A stretch of DNA of 64,000 nt, taken from assembly GCF_000403395.2 (NCBI RefSeq), contig NZ_KE159657.1, positions 79,658 to 143,657 on the forward strand, read 5' to 3'. The notes beneath the pieces were generated by a model. It had not been told where the DNA came from and did not search any database. It saw nothing but the letters and a program-made list of their open reading frames with translations. Below, piece by piece: positions 25,141 through 35,984 of this stretch. The DNA comes from Anaerotruncus sp. G3(2012) (GTDB lineage Bacteria; Bacillota; Clostridia; Oscillospirales; Ruminococcaceae). A program made the position numbers and the translations under genes. Every line of letters starts with the position of its first letter. The first letter of the stretch is position 1.

Positions 25141-26018
25141 AACGCAGACATATCTTTCAGATGGGAGTGCTCTCCCTGTTCGGGATGGGGGTGCTGCTCT
25201 CAATGGTTGCATTCGATCCGCCCGGCCTGCACCGGAAACAGGAGCTTTTGTCTCTTTCCGTCATCCTTCGGGGGGCCGACAGTGCCAGCTGGCCGGCGCG
25301 GCAGGGTATGGAACAGGCGGCGGTCGATCTGGGCGCGGAGCTGCGTTTTCTGGCGCTCGACCGCCCCAACCATGCGGGCGAACAGAGCAGCCTGCTTGCG
25401 CGTGAGGTGGAAGGCGGCGCCGACGGGATCAAATCGGATATGTCTGCCAGCGGGGCGGTTGCCTGTATTTCGGCGGACAACGCCGCACTGGGGGAAGCGC
25501 TGGGGCGTGCCGCGATCAACGGGGTGCCGCTCGGCGGGACGGTCCTGCTGCTCGACAGCGTTCCAGGCAGTTCAGGTATGGCACAGCGCCTGTCACAGGC
25601 CGCACGCATCCTGGAGGAAAACGGGAGGCGGGCGGAAGCGCTCGGTATCCCGGACGCACACGACTTGGGCGAGTTTCTGTCAGAGAGGTACCGCACCGAC
25701 CCGCCCGATGCAGTGGTTGCCTTTGATTCGGAAACGCTCGAATCTGCGGCGCGGCTGGCGCGGGAGTTTGAAAAGCCGCCGCTGCTCTATGGGATGGGCG
25801 GCACCAATGTGGTGGTCTCAGGTCTCGAACGCGGGGAGATCATGGCGATCGCCTCCCAGAATGAGTTCGCGGCCGGGTATCTGGCGGTCGAAGCAGCGGC
25901 ACAGGCGGCGCGGGATGCGCCGCAGCAGGCGGTGGAGCCGCTGCCCTTTCTGATTTCCCGACAGGAGAATATGTATGATTCCAACCATGAAAAGCTGCTC
26001 TTCCCGGTCACGCGGTAG
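25137..26018 (+). CDS. Periplasmic-binding-fold protein, probable signalling partner of the kinase
   Basis: A 293-aa protein. An uncleaved-looking signal anchor (GVLSLFGMGVLLSMVAF) lacks a lipobox Cys. The rest follows a divergent peripla_BP_4 fold (SVILRGADSASWPARQGMEQ; AACISADNAA-type stretch; MAIASQNEFAAGYLAVEAA). The start overlaps the kinase stop (ATGA), so it is made with the kinase. Absence of its own permease genes and position suggest a membrane-tethered sugar sensor rather than an importer subunit. Binding residues are not obviously conserved with MglB. Confidence 0.75.
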   Translation: MKRRHIFQMGVLSLFGMGVLLSMVAFDPPGLHRKQELLSLSVILRGADSASWPARQGMEQAAVDLGAELRFLALDRPNHAGEQSSLLAREVEGGADGIKSDMSASGAVACISADNAALGEALGRAAINGVPLGGTVLLLDSVPGSSGMAQRLSQAARILEENGRRAEALGIPDAHDLGEFLSERYRTDPPDAVVAFDSETLESAARLAREFEKPPLLYGMGGTNVVVSGLERGEIMAIASQNEFAAGYLAVEAAAQAARDAPQQAVEPLPFLISRQENMYDSNHEKLLFPVTR

Positions 26019-26040
26019 GAGCCATGTAGAGGTGACAGCA

Positions 26041-27069
26041 ATGAACCATTCATTTTTGAGAAGGGCGGCCTTGCTGGCAGCAATCGGTTTTTGCTGTCTG
26101 GCCGGATGCGCGGAGGAAGAACCGGAAACGGTACGGATCGGCGTGGCGCTCTACCAGCAGGATGACACCTTCCTTTCAACCATTGTTCAGAATCTCGAAC
26201 AGCAGGCGAAAGAGCGGGAAACAGCGGACCGAAAGCTCAACCTGAATATTGCGGATGGGCGGGGCAGCCAGGCGGCGCAGAATGAACAGATTGAGCGTTT
26301 TCTGAAGCAGGGCTATGATGTGGTCTGCGTCAACATCGTGGACCGTACCGCGGCCGCAGTGCTGATCGATAAGGCGCGTGCATCCAACGTGCCGCTGATC
26401 TTTTTCAACCGGGAGCCGGTGGAAGAAGACCTGATGCGGTGGGATAAGGTGTTTTATGTCGGGTCGGATGCGGAGCAGTCGGGGCTGCTTCAGGGCGGAA
26501 TCGTGCGGGATGTGTGGAAGGCTGACCGCGGCTTGATCGACCGCAACGGGGACGGCCTTCTCCAATATGTGATGCTGGAAGGGGAGCCAGGGCATCAGGA
26601 CACGCTGCTGCGCACCGAAAACAGTATCAAAGCGCTGACCAAAGCATGGGTGCCGGTCGAGAAGCTCGCGAACGATTCCGCAAACTGGCAGCGCGGGCAG
26701 GCGCATACCCGGATGGCCCAGTGGCTCAAACAGATCGGGCAGCAGGTCGAAGTGGTGTTTGCCAACAACGACGACATGGCGCTCGGCGCGATTGACGCCT
26801 GTTTTGAGGCGGGAATGTCGGAGGATCAGCTCCCGTTTGTCGTGGGGGTGGATGCGACGCCGCCCGCTTTGGAAGCGATCGCAGAGGGGACCCTCAAGGG
26901 GACGGTGCGCAACAATGCATCGGCGCAGGCGTCCGCGATGCTCGATCTCGCCTGCGCACTCTCCGCCGGGGAAGGACTCAACGGGATAGAAGGGCTGAAA
27001 AATGGGAAATATATCCGGACAGAATACGCCGTGGTGACCCCCGAAAACCTGGACGAGTTCCTCCCTTAG
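26041..27069 (+). CDS. MglB-like galactose-binding lipoprotein
   Basis: A 342-aa lipoprotein. Lipobox CLAGC at residues 18-22, short tether, then an MglB-type domain: IGVALYQQDDTFLSTIVQNL, FFNREPVEED, the calcium-site-like DRNGDGLLQYVMLEGEPGHQ, VVFANNDDMALGAIDACF and VVGVDATPPAL. It is the last gene of the kinase operon. Its similarity to the transporter's MglB and its location suggest it presents the same sugar to the kinase or the upstream anchored protein. Confidence 0.87.
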   Translation: MNHSFLRRAALLAAIGFCCLAGCAEEEPETVRIGVALYQQDDTFLSTIVQNLEQQAKERETADRKLNLNIADGRGSQAAQNEQIERFLKQGYDVVCVNIVDRTAAAVLIDKARASNVPLIFFNREPVEEDLMRWDKVFYVGSDAEQSGLLQGGIVRDVWKADRGLIDRNGDGLLQYVMLEGEPGHQDTLLRTENSIKALTKAWVPVEKLANDSANWQRGQAHTRMAQWLKQIGQQVEVVFANNDDMALGAIDACFEAGMSEDQLPFVVGVDATPPALEAIAEGTLKGTVRNNASAQASAMLDLACALSAGEGLNGIEGLKNGKYIRTEYAVVTPENLDEFLP

Positions 27070-27119
27070 GATCTGTTTCGTAATTCTTTATGCAAGGGGG
27101 CTTAACGCCAAAATATATC

Positions 27120-27312
27120 TGACCGTGGATGCGCATGGTAGCGGAGCCGATTGGCCATATCGGTGTGTACCACGCTGAAAAGCAGAACGGCGTTACCACC
27201 CAGCACATCACCATCTATTATAACTGCATCGGCACTTTCTCCGTCCTTGACCGCCGGAAAATCCCGTTTGCGGAGATCACCATGGGAACGAGAAAAGGAG
27301 TAGCCGTCAGCT
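27120..27312 (+). pseudogene. Remnant of a large serine recombinase C-terminus (DUF4368 type)
   Basis: The frame at 27129 reads IGHIGVYHAEKQNGVTTQ, then HITIYYNCIGTFSVLD and ITMGTRKGVAVSYS. I recognise this as the extreme C-terminus of recombinases of the Tn4451/ICE type. Nothing of the catalytic domain or zinc ribbon remains upstream, where SBP coding ends at 27069. The remnant runs up to the terminator beside tRNA-Pro, so it marks a decayed integration. Confidence 0.75.
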
Positions 27313-27354
27313 ACTCCCGGAGCGGATTGCCATATAGGATTTTGAGCAAAAATA

Positions 27355-27403
27355 ATGCGGAGTGTCCCACAAGGATACTCAAATCCTATAAGGACACTCC
27401 GCA
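27355..27403 (-). terminator. Terminator of tRNA-Pro transcript
   Basis: TGCGGAGTGTCC (27355-27366) and GGACACTCCGCA (27392-27403) form a 12-bp perfect stem with an inner AGGAT/ATCCT stem in the loop. On the minus strand it is followed by TTATTTTTGC. It begins directly after the tRNA CCA. Confidence 0.75.
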
Positions 27404-27480
27404 TGGTCCGAATAGCGGGACTTGAACCCACGGCCTCTACCACCCCAAGGTAGCGCGCTACCAAACTGCGCCATATCCGG
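27404..27480 (-). tRNA. tRNA-Pro (anticodon GGG)
   Basis: On the minus strand a full cloverleaf: acceptor CCGGATA/TATTCGG, D arm GCGC-AGTTTGGTA-GCGC, anticodon arm CTACC-TTGGGGT-GGTAG (anticodon GGG), T arm GTGGG-TTCAAGT-CCCGC, discriminator A and encoded CCA. It reads the CCC proline codon. Confidence 0.95.
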
Positions 27481-27741
27481 AGAAAAGCTGTGATACAGCT
27501 TTCTTATATTACCATAATTATTTAAAAAAATCAAGAGGAAGTATGGGGAACAAACTATACAAATAAAAGGCGAATAATATGTATATATTTATCTATATTG
27601 TTTATTCTAAAAAAATGAAATTAAAAATCAAAGAAAAAATGAGAATTTCAACGTTTATTTAAGAATAAGAGAGATATTCTAAATAAAAATCTAAAAAAGA
27701 GAATATTTGTAGAAAAAAAGAAGGAAAATCGAGAAAAATAC
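27481..27741. other. AT-rich island without genes
   Basis: About 260 bases made mostly of A and T within a GC-rich chromosome, with long purine-rich A runs. No start codon with RBS leads to an ORF. It sits between tRNA-Pro and the pot leader and next to the recombinase remnant; it is a likely trace of foreign DNA or a long upstream promoter region. Confidence 0.6.
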
Positions 27742-27770
27742 TTGACAATATAGGCAGTAATTGCTATATT
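27742..27770 (+). promoter_or_regulatory. Sigma-A promoter of potABCD
   Basis: TTGACA (27742-27747), 17-base spacer, TATATT (27765-27770). It lies about 200 bases before potA, leaving a long leader. Confidence 0.8.
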
Positions 27771-27776
27771 GTGTAT

Positions 27777-27968
27777 GCAGTTTTTGCATCTGCAATTCAA
27801 AATCGATGACAATTTACCACCTAATAACGGGCGAGACTGGTGTCAACGGTTTCGCTGCGATTAGGACCGTCAAATCTGAAGGGCGGTCTAAAACCTTTTG
27901 CGGGTAAGTGGTAAGAAATCATCGGGGGTCGTAAAGACGGCCTAAATTCCGCAAAGGGGGATGCATAA
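27777..27968 (+). ncRNA. Structured 5' leader of potABCD, class not recognised
   Basis: A long closing stem pairs GATGA (27806-27810) and TTTACCAC with GTGGTAAG and TCATC (about 27909-27924). Inside are a CTAAT/ATTAG stem enclosing GGCGA...TCGCT, and a GACCGTC/GGCGGTC hairpin. After it, GGTCGT-AAAG-ACGGCC forms a hairpin shortly before the RBS AAAGGGGG. This is the architecture of a cis-regulatory RNA. It does not match the conserved cores I know for TPP, FMN, lysine, SAM, glycine, purine, guanidine, ZTP, c-di-GMP or cobalamin riboswitches. Polyamine or related control of pot genes is only an inference. Confidence 0.5.
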
Positions 27969-29018
27969 ATGAAAGAAAGCAATATTGTAAGCCTGAGAGA
28001 CATTTCGGTCGATTTTGATGGGGAACCCATTCTCGTCGGATTGGATCTCGACATCCGTGACAAGGAGTTCGTTACCCTGCTTGGCCCGTCCGGCTGTGGA
28101 AAGACCACAACCCTCCGGACGATCGGTGGATTTGTCCATCCCAAGTCGGGTGACGTTTTTTTTGACGGACTTCGGATCAACGACCTGCCGCCGCATAAAC
28201 GGAATGTCAATACAGTGTTCCAACGCTATGCGCTGTTTCCGCATCTGAATGTATTTGAAAATGTTGAGTTTGGGCTGAAGCTGCGCAAGGTACCGGAAAA
28301 TGAACGGAAAGCCCGTGTACAGGAGATGCTGGAGCTGGTAAACCTTGCGGGGTATGACCGCCGCAACATTCACCAGCTTTCGGGCGGACAGCAGCAGAGG
28401 ATCGCGATTGCACGTGCGCTGGTCAACCATCCGCGGGTGCTGCTGCTGGATGAACCGTTGGGGGCGTTGGACCTCAAGCTGCGCAAGGAGATGCAGATTG
28501 AGCTGAAACGGATACAGCAGACGCTTGAAATCACCTTCATTTATGTGACCCATGACCAGGAGGAAGCGCTCACCATGTCGGATACCGTCGTTGTTATGAA
28601 TGATGGGGACATCCAGCAGGTGGGAAGTCCGCAGGATATTTATAATGAACCGAAGAATGCGTTTGTCGCTGATTTTATCGGAGAGAGCAATATTCTGGAC
28701 GGAGTGATGTTTGAGGACTGCCTGGTGGAGTTTGCGGGCAGGAAGTTCGACTGTGTGGACAAGGGGTTCGGCAAACTCGAGCGGGTGGATGTTGTGATCC
28801 GCCCGGAGGACATCAAGGTGATTGACCCGGAGAATGCCCCCTTGAGCGGCATGGTAGAATCGGTGATCTTCAAAGGGGTACACTACGAGATGATTGTGGA
28901 CGCGCATGGTTATAAATGGATGATCCATTCAACCAGAAGTGAGCAGCCCGGCGCGTTTATTGGAATGGAGGTTGCACCGTTCGACATCCATATCATGCGG
29001 AAGATGGAGGTGGAATGA
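27969..29018 (+). CDS. potA: Spermidine/putrescine ABC transporter ATPase
   Basis: A 349-aa ATPase. Walker [19 protein letters not shown]-loop in [18 protein letters not shown], signature [17 protein letters not shown], Walker [12 protein letters not shown] and H-loop THDQEEAL. The C-terminal TOBE regulatory domain has [10 protein letters not shown]. The substrate class is assigned from the PotB, PotC and PotD genes that follow with four-base overlaps. Confidence 0.96.
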   Translation: MKESNIVSLRDISVDFDGEPILVGLDLDIRDKEFVTLLGPSGCGKTTTLRTIGGFVHPKSGDVFFDGLRINDLPPHKRNVNTVFQRYALFPHLNVFENVEFGLKLRKVPENERKARVQEMLELVNLAGYDRRNIHQLSGGQQQRIAIARALVNHPRVLLLDEPLGALDLKLRKEMQIELKRIQQTLEITFIYVTHDQEEALTMSDTVVVMNDGDIQQVGSPQDIYNEPKNAFVADFIGESNILDGVMFEDCLVEFAGRKFDCVDKGFGKLERVDVVIRPEDIKVIDPENAPLSGMVESVIFKGVHYEMIVDAHGYKWMIHSTRSEQPGAFIGMEVAPFDIHIMRKMEVE

Positions 29019-29830
29019 TGAAAACAAGAGCTACCGCCATCCCATACCTGCTCTGGATGGTTATTTTCATTCTGGTTCCGCTTCTTCTGGTCGCCTACTA
29101 TGCGGTTACTACCCCCGATGGGGCTTTTACCATCGACTATATCTCTCAGGTGGGGGAATACACCCCGGTTTTGGTGCGGTCGGTCTGGCTGGCGTTTATT
29201 GCTACGGTTCTCTGCCTGTTGATCGCCTATCCTCTGGCTTTTATCATCTCCCGCAAAAGCGGTTCCGGGCAGCGCACGATGGTAATGCTGGTCATGCTGC
29301 CGATGTGGATGAACTTTCTGCTCCGCACCTACGCATGGATGACCATTCTGGAAAAGAACGGCCTGATCAACCGGTTCCTTGCACAGTTCGGAATTGGCCC
29401 GCTCGAGATGATCAACACGCAGGGCGCGGTTGTACTCGGCATGGTATACAACTATCTCCCGTTCATGATCCTGCCGCTCTACTCGGTAATGACCAAGATT
29501 CCCAATGCATTGATTGAGGCGGCACAGGATCTCGGCTGCAACGGGGTCCAGGTGCTTATCAGGGTGCTGCTGCCCCTCACCTTGCCCGGGATATCAACCG
29601 GGATTATCCAGGTGTTTGTGCCGTCGGTCTCCACCTTTATCATCTCCCGGATGCTGGGCGGCGGCGGGAACCTTCTGATTGGGGACCTGATTGACCTGCA
29701 ATTTCTGGGCAATGCCTATAACCCCAACCTGGGTGCAGCGATCTCCCTTGTGCTGATGGTGATGATCCTGCTCTGTATGAGCATCACCAACCAGTTTGGC
29801 GATGAAGAGAAGGGGGAGATGCTGAAATGA
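29015..29830 (+). CDS. potB: Spermidine/putrescine ABC transporter permease PotB
   Basis: A 271-aa membrane protein with six helices. Conserved EAA-loop region [20 protein letters not shown], and MVMLPMW-type segment around [18 protein letters not shown]. It overlaps potA and potC by ATGA, so the four subunits are translationally coupled. Confidence 0.95.
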   Translation: MMKTRATAIPYLLWMVIFILVPLLLVAYYAVTTPDGAFTIDYISQVGEYTPVLVRSVWLAFIATVLCLLIAYPLAFIISRKSGSGQRTMVMLVMLPMWMNFLLRTYAWMTILEKNGLINRFLAQFGIGPLEMINTQGAVVLGMVYNYLPFMILPLYSVMTKIPNALIEAAQDLGCNGVQVLIRVLLPLTLPGISTGIIQVFVPSVSTFIISRMLGGGGNLLIGDLIDLQFLGNAYNPNLGAAISLVLMVMILLCMSITNQFGDEEKGEMLK

Positions 29831-30642
29831 AATGGCTTTCCAAATCCTATGTATGGGTCACAATGGCGTTTCTCTATGCCCCGATTGCGGTTTTGATCGT
29901 CTTTTCGTTCAACCAGTCCAAATCGCGCGGCGCATGGACCGGTTTTACATGGAACTGGTACCGCAGGCTGTTCACGAATGAAGTCATTATCAATTCGCTG
30001 ATTAACACGCTGATTATCGCGGTGATCTCCTCGATCATTGCGACAGTGATCGGCACCCTTGCCGCCATCGGCATCGTCAATATGAAGCGGTGGCAGCGCA
30101 GCCTGATTATGAATATCACCTATATGCCGGTCATCAACCCGGAAATCATCATCGGCGTTTCGCTGATGCTGCTTTTCGTCTGGGTGAAGTCGATCGGCCT
30201 CCAGATCGAGTTCGGGTTTGTGACGCTGATCCTCGCGCATGTGACCTTTAACATCCCGTATGTGATCCTGAATGTCATGCCTAAGCTGCGGCAGATGGAC
30301 ATGTATGTCTACGAGGCGGCGCAGGACCTCGGGTGCAGCCCGTCACAGGCATTTTTCAAGGTGGTGATCCCCGAAATCCTGCCCGGCATCCTGTCCGGAT
30401 TTCTGATGGCGTTCACCTACTCGCTCGACGATTTTATCATCAGCTATTTCGTGGCGGGCGCGACCTCCCAGACCCTTCCAATCACCATCTTTGCGATGAC
30501 CCGCCGCAAGGTCAGCCCCGAAATCAACGCGCTTTCCGCCATCATCTTTATGGTGGTGCTCACTGTTCTTCTGCTGGTCAACCTCCATGACACCCGCATT
30601 GAGCGTGAAAACCAGCGGGGCAGAAGGGGGATGGGGATATGA
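29827..30642 (+). CDS. potC: Spermidine/putrescine ABC transporter permease PotC
   Basis: A 271-aa membrane protein, six helices. The EAA loop is [20 protein letters not shown]; the typical PotC FTYSLDDFIISYFVAG follows. The C-terminus is basic (ERENQRGRRG). It starts and ends in ATGA overlaps with potB and potD. Confidence 0.95.
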   Translation: MKWLSKSYVWVTMAFLYAPIAVLIVFSFNQSKSRGAWTGFTWNWYRRLFTNEVIINSLINTLIIAVISSIIATVIGTLAAIGIVNMKRWQRSLIMNITYMPVINPEIIIGVSLMLLFVWVKSIGLQIEFGFVTLILAHVTFNIPYVILNVMPKLRQMDMYVYEAAQDLGCSPSQAFFKVVIPEILPGILSGFLMAFTYSLDDFIISYFVAGATSQTLPITIFAMTRRKVSPEINALSAIIFMVVLTVLLLVNLHDTRIERENQRGRRGMGI

Positions 30643-31853
30643 AAAAGATGATCTGCCTTTTCTGCACCGCGGTGCTGTTGCTGACGGGTGCCGCTCTGCC
30701 GGTTTCGGCGGAGGTACAGGTCGGGGATACGGGTTACTACACCCGGTTTCAGGGACAGGGAAAGTCGATCAATGTCCATAACTGGGGGGAGTATATCTCT
30801 GACGGGTCGGACGACAGCCTGGCCGTGATCTCCGAGTTTGAGCAGCTGACCGGCATCAAGGTCAACTATACGACCTTTTCCACCAACGAGGAGGTCTATG
30901 CGCGCCTGCGCAACGGCGGCGCAAGCTATGACGTCATTGTGCCGAGCGATTACATGATCGCCCGGATGATCCGGGAAGGGATGCTCGAAAAGCTCGATTT
31001 TGACAATATTCCCAACTTTGAAAACATCAGCAGCGATTTCCGAAACCTGGTGTACGACCCGTCCAACGAATATTCTGTGCCCTATACATGGGGAACGATT
31101 GGCGTGATCTATAACAAGACGGTGGTGGACGAGGAGGACATCGGTGGATGGGACCTGCTCTGGAACCAGAAATATCTCGGCGACATCCTGATGTTTTCCA
31201 ATCCGCGGGACGACTTCGGAATCGCGCTCAAACGGCTCGGCTACCCGATGAATCCTCAGAACACCCAGCATCTTTCTGAGGCGCTCGAGCTGCTCAAGGA
31301 ACAGAAAATGCTGGTACAGGCATATGTGATGGACGAGATTTTCGACAAGATGATCGGCGGAGAAGCGGCGATTGCGCCCTATTATGCGGGGGATGCCATT
31401 ACGATGATGGCGGACAACGAGGACCTTGGATATTTCGTCCCGGAGGAGGGGACCAACCGGTTTGTGGATGCGCTTGTCATTCCCAAAGGCTCCCGGGAAA
31501 AGGAGTGCGCGGAAATGTTCATCAACTTTATGCTTGAAGCCGAAGTGGGGGCGGCGAATGCCGAGTATATCGGTTACAGCTCCCCCAACACCGCCGCGCT
31601 GGCGATCCTCCCGGAGGAGGTGACAGGAAACCCGGTTGCCTATCCATCGGAAGAGGTGATCTCAAAGACCGAGCTGTGGGTGGATCTCCCGTCCGAGATG
31701 AACCTCGCGGTCGATCAGGCGTGGACCGAGCTGCTCTCGGCGGACGAGGAATACAGCCGCTGGCTGATCCCGGCATTCATGCTGATCTGCATTGCGGTTT
31801 CGGTGGGACTGAATATCTCCCGTTCCTACCGTAAAAAGAGGTATGGAAAATAA
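30639..31853 (+). CDS. potD: Polyamine-binding protein PotD with C-terminal membrane anchor
   Basis: A 404-aa protein. Signal peptide ending around PVSAEVQ without a lipobox Cys. The binding domain has INVHNWGEYISDG, YDVIVPSDYMIARMI, PYTWGTIGVIYNK, and the acidic site region in PYYAGDAITMM, typical of PotD/PotF. Unusually it ends with a transmembrane helix (WLIPAFMLICIAVSVGLNIS) and a positive tail (RSYRKKRYGK), so it is anchored at the C-terminus instead of by lipid. Substrates are probably spermidine or putrescine. Confidence 0.93.
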   Translation: MKKMICLFCTAVLLLTGAALPVSAEVQVGDTGYYTRFQGQGKSINVHNWGEYISDGSDDSLAVISEFEQLTGIKVNYTTFSTNEEVYARLRNGGASYDVIVPSDYMIARMIREGMLEKLDFDNIPNFENISSDFRNLVYDPSNEYSVPYTWGTIGVIYNKTVVDEEDIGGWDLLWNQKYLGDILMFSNPRDDFGIALKRLGYPMNPQNTQHLSEALELLKEQKMLVQAYVMDEIFDKMIGGEAAIAPYYAGDAITMMADNEDLGYFVPEEGTNRFVDALVIPKGSREKECAEMFINFMLEAEVGAANAEYIGYSSPNTAALAILPEEVTGNPVAYPSEEVISKTELWVDLPSEMNLAVDQAWTELLSADEEYSRWLIPAFMLICIAVSVGLNISRSYRKKRYGK

Positions 31854-31885
31854 CAAAACAACAGCGCCCCTCACAGGCGCAAAAA

Positions 31886-31918
31886 AAGGGCTGGACGCAT
31901 CTGCATCCAGCCCTTTGT
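31886..31918. terminator. Terminator of the Cys-rich gene (and weakly of potABCD)
   Basis: GGGCTGGA and TCCAGCCC pair around about ten bases; on the minus strand the stem is followed by eight T. On the plus strand only CTTTG follows, so it acts best for the minus-strand gene. Confidence 0.7.
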
Positions 31919-31932
31919 CAGGATTCCGACGG

Positions 31933-32181
31933 TTAGCAGCCGCAGCCACAACCGCAGTTGTTTGTGTAAGGGGTCGCACAGCCGTTGTTGCAGCAGCCAC
32001 ATCCATTGTTGCAGCAGCCATTGCCTTCGTTGTTGCAGCAGCCATTGCAGCCACAACCGTTGTTGCAGCAGCCATTGTTCGCAAGACCGAACCCACTGCC
32101 GCTGCCGCCCCAGCCGAAGATAATGATGATGAGGATAATGATCCAGAAGTAGTTGCCGCCGAAATTGTTATTGCATCCCAT
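31933..32181 (-). CDS. 82-aa Cys/Asn/Gly-rich spore-type peptide with N-terminal membrane segment
   Basis: Starts MGCNNNFGGNYFWIIILIII then IFGWGGSGSGFG, a membrane segment followed by repeats of the type NNGCCNNGCGC, ending CGCGC. About one residue in four is Cys. RBS AGGAGGTC. The hydrophobic block is nearly the same as that in the 56-aa peptide at 9715-9885, but there it is at the C-terminus. Both genes share a SigK-like promoter. A cross-linked spore coat or crust component is the likely role. Confidence 0.8.
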   Translation of the reverse strand: MGCNNNFGGNYFWIIILIIIIFGWGGSGSGFGLANNGCCNNGCGCNGCCNNEGNGCCNNGCGCCNNGCATPYTNNCGCGCGC

Positions 32182-32211
32182 GAAGAATGACCTCCTAATT
32201 GTGATTTCAAC

Positions 32212-32244
32212 TTATACTATGTCAGAGGCCCGGATTGGGTTACA
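32212..32244 (-). promoter_or_regulatory. SigK-like promoter
   Basis: On the minus strand TGTAACCCA (32236-32244), 14 bases, CATAGTATAA (32212-32221). It is identical in both blocks and spacing to 9920-9952. Confidence 0.7.
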
Positions 32245-32334
32245 GCCCGCAATTTACCGGCAGGCGAATAGAGCGGAGCACATCTGCCAATATTATGAGC
32301 GTAAGTCGCATACAGATATTTGTGGGGTGATCTT

Positions 32335-34788
<2,454 letters not shown>

Positions 34789-34817
34789 TTGATGAATGCG
34801 GCGGAATATGGTACAAT
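34789..34817 (+). promoter_or_regulatory. Promoter of thioesterase gene
   Basis: TTGATG (34789-34794), 17 bases, TACAAT (34812-34817), 37 bases before the start codon. Confidence 0.55.
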
Positions 34818-34854
34818 CTAATCATGACAGGTTCTTAGAAAAGGAAGGATTGCA

Positions 34855-35244
34855 ATGATTGGAAAGACCAAAGAGATCAGTGTAACAGTGGACCGGGAGA
34901 AACTTGCCTGCACCGTGGGGAGCGGGAGCCTGGAGGTGTTCGCAACCCCGATGATGATTGCCGCGATGGAGCAGGCCGCCTGCACGCTTTTGCAGGAGTT
35001 CCTGGAGGAGGGGCAGACCTCGGTGGGAACCATGATGCATGTCGCACATTCAGCGGCGACCCCGCTCGGGATGCAGGTGACAGCGGCCGCCACAATCACC
35101 GCACAGGAGGGACGCAAGGTAGAATTTGAGGTATCCGCGCGGGATGCGTGCGGGGAGATCGGGCGGGGGACCCATACGCGGTTTGTCGTCGACGCAGCAA
35201 AATTCCTCTCCAAGACCAACGCGAAGCGGGAGGCGGCAGAGTGA
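34855..35244 (+). CDS. FlK-like hotdog thioesterase
   Basis: A 129-aa single hotdog-fold protein. Similar to fluoroacetyl-CoA thioesterase FlK: EVFATPMMIAAMEQAACTLL, then GTMMHVAHSAATPLGMQV and VEFEVSARDACGEIGRGTHT. Many anaerobes carry such proteins without any fluoroacetate link; they are general acyl-CoA thioesterases. RBS AAGGAAGG. The stop overlaps the start of the HAD phosphatase (GTGA). Confidence 0.85.
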   Translation: MIGKTKEISVTVDREKLACTVGSGSLEVFATPMMIAAMEQAACTLLQEFLEEGQTSVGTMMHVAHSAATPLGMQVTAAATITAQEGRKVEFEVSARDACGEIGRGTHTRFVVDAAKFLSKTNAKREAAE

Positions 35245-35888
35245 AAACACTGGTGATCTTCGACCTGGATGGCACCCTGCTGAACACGCTTGACGATCTC
35301 GCGGCTGCGGCAAACCATGCGCTTGCGGAACAGGAGCTGCCGGTCCACCCGGTGGAACAGTACAAAACATTTGTCGGAGATGGGGTCTATAAGCTGATCG
35401 AGCGGATGACGCCGCCCGCCCAGCGGGCGGATACCGCGCTGGCCGCCCGTTTGAAGGAGGGGTTCGACCGTTATTACGCGGCACACGGCGAGGAACTGAC
35501 CGCTCCCTATCCGGGCGTACTCGACACGCTTGACGCCCTGCGGGAACGCGGCGTGATCTGCGCGGTGCTTTCGAACAAACCACATGAATTTTCAGTCCCG
35601 CTCTGTAAGCGGTTTTTCGGCGACCGGCTCCGGTTCGTCCATGGGCAGCGGCAGGGGTATCCCCGCAAGCCCGACCGCAGGCTGGTGACCGAGCTGCTCG
35701 AACTGGCGGATGCCCAGCCGGAGGACTGCCTGTATGTCGGGGACTCCGGGGTGGATATGCAGACCGCCAAAAATGCGGGTGTATTCGCGGTCGGTGCACT
35801 CTGGGGCTTCCGCACCCGGGAGGAACTGGAACAGGCCGGTGCGGATACGGTTGCCGGGTCGATTGAAGAAATCCTGCATCTGCTCTGA
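35241..35888 (+). CDS. HAD hydrolase, phosphoglycolate phosphatase type
   Basis: A 215-aa phosphatase with GTG start overlapping the preceding stop. HAD motif I is FDLDGTLLNT, motif II lies in CAVLSNKP, motif III Lys near GYPRKPDRR, and motif IV YVGDSGVDMQTAKNAG. An alpha-helical cap lies between motifs I and II. It resembles Gph/PpaX-type enzymes acting on small phosphates. Confidence 0.93.
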   Translation: MKTLVIFDLDGTLLNTLDDLAAAANHALAEQELPVHPVEQYKTFVGDGVYKLIERMTPPAQRADTALAARLKEGFDRYYAAHGEELTAPYPGVLDTLDALRERGVICAVLSNKPHEFSVPLCKRFFGDRLRFVHGQRQGYPRKPDRRLVTELLELADAQPEDCLYVGDSGVDMQTAKNAGVFAVGALWGFRTREELEQAGADTVAGSIEEILHLL

Positions 35889-35950
35889 CCGGGCCAGTAC
35901 ATTGAAAAACAAGGGCTTCCATGGTTCAAGCGGTATTTTCTGGGAGACGC

Positions 35951-35979
35951 TTGACAAACGCTGCGTGATGGTGTAGAAT
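35951..35979 (+). promoter_or_regulatory. Promoter of the T-box operon
   Basis: TTGACA (35951-35956), 17 bases, TAGAAT (35974-35979). Confidence 0.8.
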
Positions 35980-35984
35980 AACCC

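Noticed and set aside
27777..27968. Guanidine, ZTP or lysine riboswitch
   Set aside because: None of the conserved core sequences I know for these classes could be found.
31960..32080. Repeated TTGTTGCAGCAGCCA units, CRISPR-like at first sight
   Set aside because: They are codon repeats within the Cys/Asn-rich peptide gene; unit length is too short and there are no spacers.
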